A stretch of 12,645 bases of DNA, from positions 1 to 12,645 of the forward strand of contig JANBQS010000746.1 in assembly GCA_027577415.1 (NCBI GenBank), written 5' to 3'. Both the position numbers and the translations under genes were made by a program. The notes beneath the pieces are model-generated. The model searched no databases and was not told the origin of the DNA. It saw nothing but the letters and a program-made list of their open reading frames with translations. This document shows positions 1-6,501 of the stretch, one piece after another. The number at the start of each line of letters is the position of its first letter. Positions within the stretch are counted from its first letter, which is position 1. Origin of the DNA: Coemansia sp. RSA 922. Lineage: Eukaryota > Kickxellomycota > Kickxellomycetes > Kickxellales > Kickxellaceae.

Positions 1-53
1 GCTGCATGTCGACACGCTCCTTCTGGGCGAATTTCAGTACAATAAGGCACTTT
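1..53 (+). other. possible exon end of an upstream gene or 5'UTR exon
   Basis: Bases 2-53 are open in one frame, with a protein-like reading (LHVDTLLLGEFQYNKAL), and are followed directly by GTAAGT at 54, the same donor hexamer used by two confirmed introns in this window. A pyrimidine-rich stretch ending in GTAG at about 101 could be the acceptor; splicing there would create a TAA stop immediately. It could equally be a 5'UTR exon of the next gene, or chance. The reverse strand is also open here, so even the strand is uncertain. Confidence 0.22.
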
Positions 54-127
54 GTAAGTGGATGTCCAAAAAAAAAAATCCCCCTTCCTTTTTGCACGTA
101 GAAAAAAAAACCTGTGAGGATGGGTGG

Positions 128-243
128 GAGACTTTCTCTTCTTTCTTTCGTTTTTCTTTATTATTGCTATTTACTTCTTACATCCCAAATTTTTCTATTT
201 ATTCTCAAACCGATACCTGTTATTTTGAAGAGAAAAAAAACTC
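128..243 (+). promoter_or_regulatory. pyrimidine-rich upstream region of the 244 gene
   Basis: A T/C-rich tract at about 130-210 (runs of TTTCTT, then TTATT) is followed by an A-run and the first ATG at 244. Pyrimidine-rich tracts just upstream of start codons are common in compact fungal promoters and leaders. No clear TATA box is seen. Confidence 0.35.
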
Positions 244-917
244 ATGTCCACATATAACGGAGGCAACATGGACTCGGCGCCAGAGTATAGCCATGGATAC
301 GGTCCCGGCGGCCCCAGTCACAGTGGTCATAGACACGGCGCAGGATATGCTTCGTCTAGCTACAGACAAGGACCCCACCAGGGACAGTCAAAAAGGGAGA
401 AGGAGCTGATTCAACATGGCGAGGCAGCCAGCTACGACATTCTTCCACCTCCCAGCGAAGCTCAAACAGCGTTTGACCACCACGCAAACCAACATAAAGC
501 GGGGTATAGCAAGGACCGCGGTATGTCAGACTACTTTTATAAGAAACCCGACCCAAATTACTCGGGTACATATGGAACTGACTACCAACCAGAGATTAGT
601 GTAAGTACAGCCATTAGGCAAGTCAGCAGAGGATGCATACACATGTCCCACCTCTCTCACATGTCATACTTATGTCATGCCACCTAATCCTACTTTTTTT
701 TTTTTTGTAGAAGACCAAGGTACTTACAGCTACAGCGGTTGTAGCCGCGCTTTACTACGGAGTGTCAAGATATAGAACCAAGCAAAAGGAAAAGGAGAAG
801 CGCAAGAGACATGGAAAGTACCCGCAAGCGCATGGACACCATGGACACCGTGGTCCAGACGAATACAGAGCCACTGAGAGCGAGTACCACTATGATGACT
901 CGCACTCTAGGTACTAG
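244..917 (+). CDS. hypothetical Gly/His/Tyr-rich protein with one hydrophobic segment; join(244..600,711..917)
   Basis: The predicted protein has 187 aa from two exons of 119 and 68 codons. The intron (601-710) falls between codons and both frames are open, ending at TAG 915-917. Exon 1 encodes a low-complexity, Gly/Ser/His/Tyr-rich, probably disordered region with many GY, SH and YK pairs. Exon 2 starts with a hydrophobic stretch at about residues 122-137 (VLTATAVVAALYYGVS), followed at once by a very basic segment (KQKEKEKRKR) and a His/Gly/Tyr-rich tail. This suggests a single membrane-associated helix flanked by positive charge, but that is inference. I do not recognise a family. The next in-frame ATG is at 268, so an N-terminus 8 residues shorter is possible. 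Its 3' end converges on the URC1-like gene with about 90 bp between stop codons. Confidence 0.72.
601..710 (+). other. spliceosomal intron of the 244 gene (110 nt)
   Basis: The donor is GTAAGTACAG. A branch-like CTAAT lies at about 684, followed by a run of 13 T and the acceptor GTAG. Removing it joins two open frames in phase 0. Reading through reaches a stop at 685-687. Confidence 0.82.
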
Positions 918-1006
918 AGCGCCCAAAGTACATTGTCCGATTTCACATATCATTAAATAGTTGTTCAAATGTATGAATATATGATACCGAATATTAAAAA
1001 AAGAAG

Positions 1007-2338
1007 CTAGTGAGCAATTTCATCCCAGTTACGTCCCTTGACCTCCTTGAGCATATCGCCCGTAGGAACCTCGCCGGTAGTAAAGTAACCATCAGCGATC
1101 TTGGCCTCAATCTCGACCTTTGAATCGGCGGGCATCCTGTCTTCGGGGATAGACACACGCTCAATAATCTCAATACCAGAGTTGACAATAGCCTCGTACT
1201 TCATGTTAGACATGGAGATAAAGCGGTCAATACGCTTGACGCCCAGCCAGTGCAGAATATCAGGCATCAGAGCCTGGAAGCGCATATCCTTGACGCCAGC
1301 AACAAACTCGGTACGCTTAAAGTAGTTGGCAGCCGTGTCACCGCCCTCTTGCCTCTTTCGCGCATTGTAGACCAAGTACTTTGTGACTTCGCCCAATGCC
1401 CGACCCTCTTTACGGAAATAGACGACGACGCCAACGCCGCCGTTCTGAGCCTCGCGGGCACACTCCTCGATGGAGTAGACCAAATAGGGTTTGCAAGTAC
1501 AGATATCCGAGCCAAACACATCGGATCCGTTGCATTCGTCGTGGACACGCATAGTTAGGCGCTTGGTAGGGTCGGAGATATGAGCAGGGTCGCCGAATAT
1601 GTATACGGTCAGTCCGCCAATAGGTGGCAAGAACACCTTGAGGTCGGGTCTGGTGATTAGTTCGGGGTACATACCACCAGTATCTTCAAACAAGGCCCTT
1701 CTGAGCGTGGACTCCTCAATGCCAAAGCGCTGAGCGACTCCCGGCAAATACCACACTGGCTCCGATGCGACCTTGACGACCTTTAGCTCACCGGCCTCGG
1801 TAACGATCTCGCCGTCACGGCGCAGGAACCCGCGCTCAATAGCATCATCAATCTCGGCCAACTTCATATGCGCCTTGGTAATAGCAATCGTCGGACGCAC
1901 ATCTACGCCCTGATTCAAAAACTCTCCGTAGTGTTCGACGGTGGCGTGGCCCCAGGGATCCATTGACACGATTTTTTCGGGATCAGACCAGGCAGGGAAC
2001 GGTCCGATTTGGTGAGTGGGCTCGGTCATGGTAAAGTCTGGACGATGGTTGGGTGCTAGCGCGCCAATGGCTACAGCCAAGGCGCGGTAGATGCAGTAGG
2101 ACCCGCCGCCAGCTCCAATGGCGTTGCGTTTACCAAAGGTGTCTTGTGAGCGGGATACTACGACGGGTCCTCGAGCAGCGGCTGTCGAGGCACCCCAGTG
2201 TAGAGGAATAGGATCAATGCCTAGTTGAGATGGGTAGGTTGTTAGGACTACGCGCGAGTTGTAGAGCCGTTGTTGAGGTGCATCTACGGGCTCGATGGGT
2301 GGCGAAGTCGGCGCATCGACGGTGTCTCCTTGAGCCAT
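1007..2338 (-). CDS. URC1: GTP cyclohydrolase II-like protein, URC1 type (uracil catabolism)
   Basis: The protein has 443 aa. An N-terminal GTP-cyclohydrolase-associated domain spans about residues 25-225 and a GTP cyclohydrolase II-type domain about 230-400. The zinc site C-X10-C-X-C is intact (C269, C280, C282), and the RKEGRALGE stretch (309-317) matches the RibA active-site loop. The two-domain architecture and the LHWLGVKRIDRFISMSNMKY stretch (362-381) point to fungal Urc1, not riboflavin RIB1. In Lachancea kluyveri, URC1 is required to use uracil as nitrogen source through the URC pathway, and the same is likely here. The frame stays open upstream to 2401, but that stretch has no ATG; the first in-frame ATG is at 2338 (CCCATGGCT), so I start there. 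The stop is TAG. A TATA box lies about 107 nt upstream. Confidence 0.9.
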   Translation of the reverse strand: MAQGDTVDAPTSPPIEPVDAPQQRLYNSRVVLTTYPSQLGIDPIPLHWGASTAAARGPVVVSRSQDTFGKRNAIGAGGGSYCIYRALAVAIGALAPNHRPDFTMTEPTHQIGPFPAWSDPEKIVSMDPWGHATVEHYGEFLNQGVDVRPTIAITKAHMKLAEIDDAIERGFLRRDGEIVTEAGELKVVKVASEPVWYLPGVAQRFGIEESTLRRALFEDTGGMYPELITRPDLKVFLPPIGGLTVYIFGDPAHISDPTKRLTMRVHDECNGSDVFGSDICTCKPYLVYSIEECAREAQNGGVGVVVYFRKEGRALGEVTKYLVYNARKRQEGGDTAANYFKRTEFVAGVKDMRFQALMPDILHWLGVKRIDRFISMSNMKYEAIVNSGIEIIERVSIPEDRMPADSKVEIEAKIADGYFTTGEVPTGDMLKEVKGRNWDEIAH

Positions 2339-2757
2339 GGGCGAGTGCTTGTAGGTAGTAGCTGGTGGAAGGAGTAGGAGAATGTGGAAAAAGAGAACCA
2401 ATATAAAAGACGCGGAACGGAGTGGGAAGCCCCTCGCCGGGCTTCTTATATAGTCTGGTTTTCATCATCCTCGCCCCCTTGTCCTTAGCCTTTGATTCAT
2501 CCACCCCTCGTTGCGTGCATGAGGTCTGAGCTCTGGTGAGTCTTCAAGGCAATGCGTGAGAATAGAACCAGGCGAAAAGAGGGGGCTTAGCAGCCACCAC
2601 TATTCAGATGTAAACATGTAGGGCACGTGGGAATATTGAACTTATGCATCCTTGTGCACATCCGACTGCTCACATGAGCACTCATTTCCGCTGTGGGTAT
2701 TGGACGGGAAGCAGTTACATTGTGTCATGCAAAAGACTACTACATTATAAACAGTAC
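2339..2757. promoter_or_regulatory. intergenic: URC1 upstream region and 3' flank of the J-protein gene
   Basis: This 419-bp stretch holds the URC1 promoter (reading leftward) and the J-protein gene lies beyond it to the right. Besides the TATA and hairpin at 2426-2453 there is an E-box CACGTG at 2624-2629, a candidate bHLH site. The URC1 leader (2339-2400) is C/T-rich on the minus strand. No separate gene is supported. Confidence 0.45.
2426..2453 (-). promoter_or_regulatory. URC1 core promoter: TATA box with adjacent hairpin
   Basis: On the minus strand CTATATAAG (2445-2453) is a good TATA box about 107 nt upstream of the URC1 ATG. Directly downstream is a 7-bp inverted repeat, GAAGCCC - 6 nt - GGGCTTC (2426-2445), which would lie at or near the transcription start. 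The TATA assignment is by motif and position only. Confidence 0.5.
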
Positions 2758-3852
2758 TTATGCACTAGATGCCTGGCGACTGGTCTTCAGTCTATCAGTA
2801 AACTCGGCCTGGAACTTGGGACTCGAGGCCAACGTCATACTCAGCTGCAACTCCTCTCTAAACTCGTCCGCCATAACCCTCTCCAGCCCAGAGCCTTTAA
2901 AAACATCCGCCAAGCGCCTAGACTTGTTTCCGACCTCCGCCTTGGTTGCCTTTATCGCCGTCATCAGTTCTTTGGCCAGCTCCAACGAAGATACGTTCTT
3001 CTCCTGCGGAACAAACTGGGGCACGATCTGGTTCAGAGCAATAAAGAAACATACCATGACTTGCTGCAGGATCTGCGCCATCTCGTGGCCCGTCCGATGT
3101 GGCGCCAATACGAGTAATGCTCGGATGATCCCGGGCTCTTTGGTGCTGGTCAGCATGGTCAGCTCCAAAGCGGCAAAGGCCCCAATGGCCATGTACTGCC
3201 AGAAGGCGCCACACTTGCCAACCCTAAATACTTGCATAGCCACGCATCCCATTGTGTATGCCAGATACACGCTCAGTCTACGAGGAATCGCCATCAACAT
3301 GTAATCACCCAGAGTCTTGCAAGACTGACACGCCACCGCCGCCTGTCCCGCACGGTCATAGGCAAACCGCGATAGGGGGTTTGACAATACCTTGTAGGCA
3401 TGCTGCATAATAATGAATTGCTTATGCCCTTCCGGATTCTTGTCTGGGTGCAGCCGTAAAGATACTTGCCGGAAAGTGCGCCGAAGCTGCGACTCGGAAA
3501 AATCGGAGGGCGAAAGCCCAAATGCATGATAGTAGTTCGTGCCCAAGTTTTGCTCGGTACTCCACATGGTATACAAGAGATAGAGCGCTATGACGAGGGC
3601 GTAGGATATGCGCTGGTGGAGTACATAGGCCGACGTGCTCTGGTGTGGGACCATGCGGGGTGAAAGCCGGAGTAGTACCCAGTGTGCTGTTTTGAGAACG
3701 AGGTTGGCTGCGAATTGCGGCAGAAACAGCCACCCTAGCATGCCCGTAAAGTCGCCCATTGCCAAAGAAAATGTATATGTTAATTCTATCGAAATGCAAA
3801 GGATAACTGCAAAGAGGTAGGCGAAAGCTTGTGCCTTTGTCGCCGATATCAT
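2758..3852 (-). CDS. multi-pass membrane J-domain (DnaJ/Hsp40) protein
   Basis: The protein has 364 aa. The J-domain spans about residues 106-168 with the diagnostic HPD tripeptide (135-137) in RLHPDKNPEG, preceded by the basic helix SQLRRTFRQVSL and followed by the AYKVLSNPLSRFAYDRAG helix. Hydrophobic segments precede it (about 8-28, 36-58, 82-97) and follow it (about 195-240), so this is a membrane-anchored J-protein. The C-terminus is soluble and charged. It has no Gly/Phe region or zinc finger, making it class III. The HPD loop implies stimulation of an Hsp70 ATPase. Membrane J-proteins of this shape resemble fungal ER proteins such as Erj5, but ER location and orthology are inferred. 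The ATG at 3852 is the first in frame. The stop is TAA. It is divergent from the mS29 gene. Confidence 0.85.
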   Translation of the reverse strand: MISATKAQAFAYLFAVILCISIELTYTFSLAMGDFTGMLGWLFLPQFAANLVLKTAHWVLLRLSPRMVPHQSTSAYVLHQRISYALVIALYLLYTMWSTEQNLGTNYYHAFGLSPSDFSESQLRRTFRQVSLRLHPDKNPEGHKQFIIMQHAYKVLSNPLSRFAYDRAGQAAVACQSCKTLGDYMLMAIPRRLSVYLAYTMGCVAMQVFRVGKCGAFWQYMAIGAFAALELTMLTSTKEPGIIRALLVLAPHRTGHEMAQILQQVMVCFFIALNQIVPQFVPQEKNVSSLELAKELMTAIKATKAEVGNKSRRLADVFKGSGLERVMADEFREELQLSMTLASSPKFQAEFTDRLKTSRQASSA

Positions 3853-4021
3853 TACCAAAAAAGGCGGCTCGATGGTCTGAAGCGAGCCGAGTCAATATCG
3901 CATTTTTCCATCTCCTGTGATGAACGCTTATCAACTTTTTTTTTTTTGTTTTTATAATTCGAATTCTTGTCTACTTTAATATTTGTTTTTAACAGCTAGT
4001 CGAATCGAGCGGGACGGCAAA
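3853..4021. promoter_or_regulatory. bidirectional promoter between J-protein and mS29 genes
   Basis: Only 169 bp separate the two divergent ATGs. The region is AT-rich on the mS29 side, with a 12-T run at about 3936-3947 followed by TTTTTATAATTC, and GC-richer on the J-protein side. A TTTTTAACAG sequence just before the mS29 ATG resembles an intron acceptor, but no matching donor is visible upstream, so I do not call a leader intron. Confidence 0.5.
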
Positions 4022-5341
4022 ATGATTAGCGCGACAAAGTTTACACAGCCCGCCTCAAAGGCAGCTAGGCACTTTGCTGGCATTCGGCTACTGTCCAGCT
4101 CACCGATAGTTGCCGCCGAAAAGAATGCCAATGCATCCAGGCCCAAAGTCGATCGCACCCAGTCGATGGCCTTTACGAAAAAGGAAGCTGGAAACAAAAG
4201 GACCAGATCGGGCACATCGACGTCCGTAAACCTGTCTGCCGCCAACCCAGCTTACTACACTGCCCCGCCCAAACCCAAGCTCGACCTCCTAAGCAAAGAT
4301 ACTGCCACGGCCTCGCACCTGAACACATTCGTGCAGATCGACGACGGGTTCCTCCAGAATACTGGTAAGGGCCGGTACCCCGGCCACCTAGCTGCCGACT
4401 TTAAGCTTTTTGGAAAGCCCGCGCTCTTGTACCGCCAGGTGACGCAAACCCTGGTGGACCAAATGGCTCTGAATGCCGAAACGGCACCTAAAAGGGCTAC
4501 AGTGCTTGATGGTCAAAATGGTGCGGGTAAGAGCGCCGAACTGTTGAAATTGGCTATGGTGGCTGCGACCTCTGGGCATATCGTTATCTATGCCCTGTCG
4601 ACGCTTCCTTGGGTCAACTCCAGTCGGCCATACGGTCCCGGATATAAAAGCGATCTGTTTGTCCAGCACGAACTAGTCAACGAGTTGTTGCGCTCCGTGG
4701 TTGCCGTCAGCAGGGAGGCCCTGAGCAAGGTGCCGCTGGGAAAGAGCGTGACGCTGGGTAAAAAGACTTTGGAGTCGGGAAATACTCTTGCTGACTTGGT
4801 TGACCTCGGCCTTCAGACCCCCTCGCTTGCCCACGATGCGTTGGACCAGCTCTTGGATATTGCTAGAACGCAGACCGTGGTCCCTGTGTTTATCGGCCTT
4901 GACGAAGTCAACACTCTGTGGTGCCAGACTTCGTACCGCGACCAGGAGGATAATGTTTTGCCTGCTAATCGCTTCCGGTTGGCACGTTCGTTCTTGCCCT
5001 TTTTTGAAGGTCAGAGCTTGGCTAAGGGATGGGTAGTCGGCGCTACTTCGTATGCGGAGGTCCGGTTTATGCCTAAGGATCTCAAGACCAGACTCAACCC
5101 GCCGCCTGCTATTCCCATTGCCAACCCTGATCTGGCACGGGATCCTGGAGTTGGTGAGTTGTCGTTTGATGTCCTCAAGGTTGAGCGGTTGTCTTCGGCC
5201 GAGGCTTGGGGTCTGATGCAGTTCTACCAGAAGGCTAATATCGTTACTACGCCAGTGACGGAGGGTTTGGTCGCTAAAAAGTGGGTCTATGCTAATGGCA
5301 ACCCGCGTCAAATGTTTGCTGGCGTCACAACTTATTTTTAA
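4022..5341 (+). CDS. RSM23: mitochondrial small-subunit ribosomal protein mS29 (DAP3/Rsm23)
   Basis: The protein has 439 aa, uninterrupted, with TAA stop. It is the GTP-binding protein mS29 of the mitoribosome small subunit head. The N-terminus (about 1-30, MISATKFTQPASKAARHFAG onward) is rich in Ala/Ser/Arg/Lys and lacks acidic residues, as expected for a mitochondrial presequence. The P-loop is GQNGAGKS (164-171). A family-typical stretch IVIYALSTLPWVNSSRPY (187-204) follows, and the Walker B-like strand PVFIGLDEVN is at 288-297. Length is usual for fungal homologues. The frame is open upstream to 3983, but without an ATG; the first ATG is at 4022 in a good context (CAAAATGATT). The call is firm; the symbol follows yeast. 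Confidence 0.92.
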   Translation: MISATKFTQPASKAARHFAGIRLLSSSPIVAAEKNANASRPKVDRTQSMAFTKKEAGNKRTRSGTSTSVNLSAANPAYYTAPPKPKLDLLSKDTATASHLNTFVQIDDGFLQNTGKGRYPGHLAADFKLFGKPALLYRQVTQTLVDQMALNAETAPKRATVLDGQNGAGKSAELLKLAMVAATSGHIVIYALSTLPWVNSSRPYGPGYKSDLFVQHELVNELLRSVVAVSREALSKVPLGKSVTLGKKTLESGNTLADLVDLGLQTPSLAHDALDQLLDIARTQTVVPVFIGLDEVNTLWCQTSYRDQEDNVLPANRFRLARSFLPFFEGQSLAKGWVVGATSYAEVRFMPKDLKTRLNPPPAIPIANPDLARDPGVGELSFDVLKVERLSSAEAWGLMQFYQKANIVTTPVTEGLVAKKWVYANGNPRQMFAGVTTYF

Positions 5342-5402
5342 AACCCCGGGAGTTTACTGAATAGAATTTATAAGAGCAATTGCTTGGGATTAAGAGATCA
5401 CG

Positions 5403-5474
5403 GGCGTCAGGCACTTTTTTGATGATGAAGTCGTTGTATTGGAGCCCTGTATGGTACAGGCGTCAGGCACTTTT
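5403..5474 (+). repeat. 16-bp direct repeat pair GGCGTCAGGCACTTTT
   Basis: The same 16 bases occur at 5403-5418 and 5459-5474, offset by 56 bp and identical. The sequence between the copies is not itself repeated, so this is not a longer tandem duplication. Confidence 0.8.
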
Positions 5475-5576
5475 CTCACTCCCCCCCCCAAAAGACTGCC
5501 TGCTTTGCACCTGGCTACAGTGGGAGGTACTGGCGTAGGAGACTTGTCCCCCAAAAACTGGGCGCTTTGTGTGCTC

Positions 5577-5614
5577 TTCTTTCTTTCTTTCTTTTTAGCA
5601 AGAGACTTGTCTCT
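5577..5614 (+). repeat. TTTC microsatellite and adjacent inverted repeat
   Basis: Four TTTC-type units lie at 5577-5596. They are followed at 5601-5614 by the near-perfect palindrome AGAGAC-TT-GTCTCT. Confidence 0.75.
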
Positions 5615-5668
5615 CCAACATGTTGAGTTGGAGGGCGATTGAAGGGAATAATTTTTTCTCTTGCCGCA

Positions 5669-5689
5669 CTCTTAAGTGGTATTTAAGAG
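5669..5689 (+). promoter_or_regulatory. TATA-like element inside a 7-bp inverted repeat
   Basis: CTCTTAA (5669-5675) and TTAAGAG (5683-5689) are inverted copies. The right arm overlaps TATTTAAG (5680-5687), a TATA-like element about 100 nt upstream of the ATG at 5788, similar to the TATA spacing in front of URC1. The promoter role is inferred. Confidence 0.4.
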
Positions 5690-5787
5690 CTGCCGTCTCC
5701 TCCATGACAATTCTCAGCCCTTTTTTTAAAAACCCCATCCATTCTTTGAAACCCCTTGGCTTTTTTAGTACTGCCCACTTTACATAA

Positions 5788-6240
5788 ATGTCTCTACCAC
5801 CTCAAATGGCCGTATATCATTATAACCCAATTGGCTGTAGGGTGGAAAACATGGGCACATATTATACTATTGGCTCGTATTACCAGTCCGCCAGTGCATT
5901 CAAAAGGGGACTAGACGAAAGTACATTTAGACACTTATCCATGTATATTCTGTGTAATAACAATATGTGGAGAATAAACATGAGGGAGGATAGTGCAAAA
6001 GACAAAAGTTACATTGGCGAGTATAATGTTAAAATATTGTTTGTCGAAAAATCGTTTGTTGAAACTTTAGAAAAGGAAGCTAAAAAAGCTATTTATAATG
6101 ATCCAAATGGTTTCATTCCCATTGGTGGACATTGGTTTGAAGACTACATCTCTTATCTAAATCTTACCGATCAGTTGCGTATAAGTCCACACGTATGCTC
6201 CGACACCAGCTTCCAGCTTGCTGATTGGGCTACCTCGTAG
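5788..6240 (+). CDS. hypothetical protein, 150 aa, AT-rich
   Basis: This is a complete ATG-to-TAG ORF of 150 codons preceded by ACATAA and a TATA-like element about 100 nt upstream. The protein has no signal peptide or membrane segment. Its first 40 residues are rich in Tyr (VYHYNP, GTYYTIGSYY), the middle is charged (REDSAKDKSY, EKEAKK), and it ends with a hydrophobic/aromatic part (GGHWFEDYISYLNLTD). Third codon positions are mostly A or T, unlike the C/G-rich third positions of mS29 and MMS19, which suggests a young, fast-evolving or acquired gene, or one under weak expression selection. I recognise no family. A random ORF of 150 codons in AT-rich DNA is unlikely but possible. Confidence 0.55.
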   Translation: MSLPPQMAVYHYNPIGCRVENMGTYYTIGSYYQSASAFKRGLDESTFRHLSMYILCNNNMWRINMREDSAKDKSYIGEYNVKILFVEKSFVETLEKEAKKAIYNDPNGFIPIGGHWFEDYISYLNLTDQLRISPHVCSDTSFQLADWATS

Positions 6241-6501
6241 GAAAAACACTTGTAGAATTTGCTCTCTGAGAAACACAGGGTATTTCGATAAACAGCAATA
6301 GTGAAGATATCCATGGCTCTTGGTCGCAGGTCTTCATGACTTACATGGCGCCGTAACAGCCTTACATTAGCATTTAAGTGCGCATCTATATATGTAGTCA
6401 TTCTCATTTTTTTAAGTTGCACTATAGTTTTAAAATGTATTGGCAATGTGTGCAAAAGAATATAAATCTGGTAAAAAAAAACCCCCCCCCCTTACATTTA
6501 G
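6241..6501. other. convergent 3' flanking region with homopolymer runs
   Basis: The region lies between the stop codons of the 150-aa ORF and MTD1. It is AT-rich with TAAA/ATATAAA stretches suitable for polyadenylation on both strands. Next to the MTD1 stop it has an A9 run followed directly by a run of about 11 C (about 6473-6491). The homopolymer lengths are prone to sequencing error. Confidence 0.5.

Larger units (their letters stand above)
5342..5787. other. intergenic region with short repeats and promoter-like elements
   Basis: This 446-bp stretch carries no supportable gene. It contains a 16-bp direct repeat, a run of 9 C at about 5481-5489, a TTTC microsatellite, two small inverted repeats and T-rich runs. 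The right end is probably the promoter and leader of the 5788 ORF. The left end holds the mS29 3' flank. Confidence 0.55.

Noticed and set aside
62..409. 115-codon plus-strand open frame with ATG
   Set aside because: It runs through poly-A and pyrimidine leader DNA and overlaps exon 1 of the 244 gene in another frame. The composition is that of translated leader sequence.
2339..2401. N-terminal extension of the URC1-like protein looking like a signal peptide
   Set aside because: The frame is open but its first codon is TTG and it contains no ATG before 2338. The hydrophobicity comes from a C/T-rich leader.
2693..3304. 203-codon plus-strand frame opposite the J-protein gene
   Set aside because: It is antisense to a gene with a clear J-domain, has no recognisable domain, and looks like a codon-bias shadow.
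4673..5311. 212-codon minus-strand frame
   Set aside because: It is antisense to the well-identified mS29 gene, with no family features.
5439..5642. 67-codon plus-strand frame across the TTTC repeat
   Set aside because: It lacks an ATG start and its hydrophobic part is only the translated microsatellite.
6171..6455. minus-strand frame overlapping the end of the 150-aa ORF
   Set aside because: The first in-frame ATG leaves about 78 codons with no recognisable features, and it overlaps both the better-supported ORF and AT-rich 3' flank.
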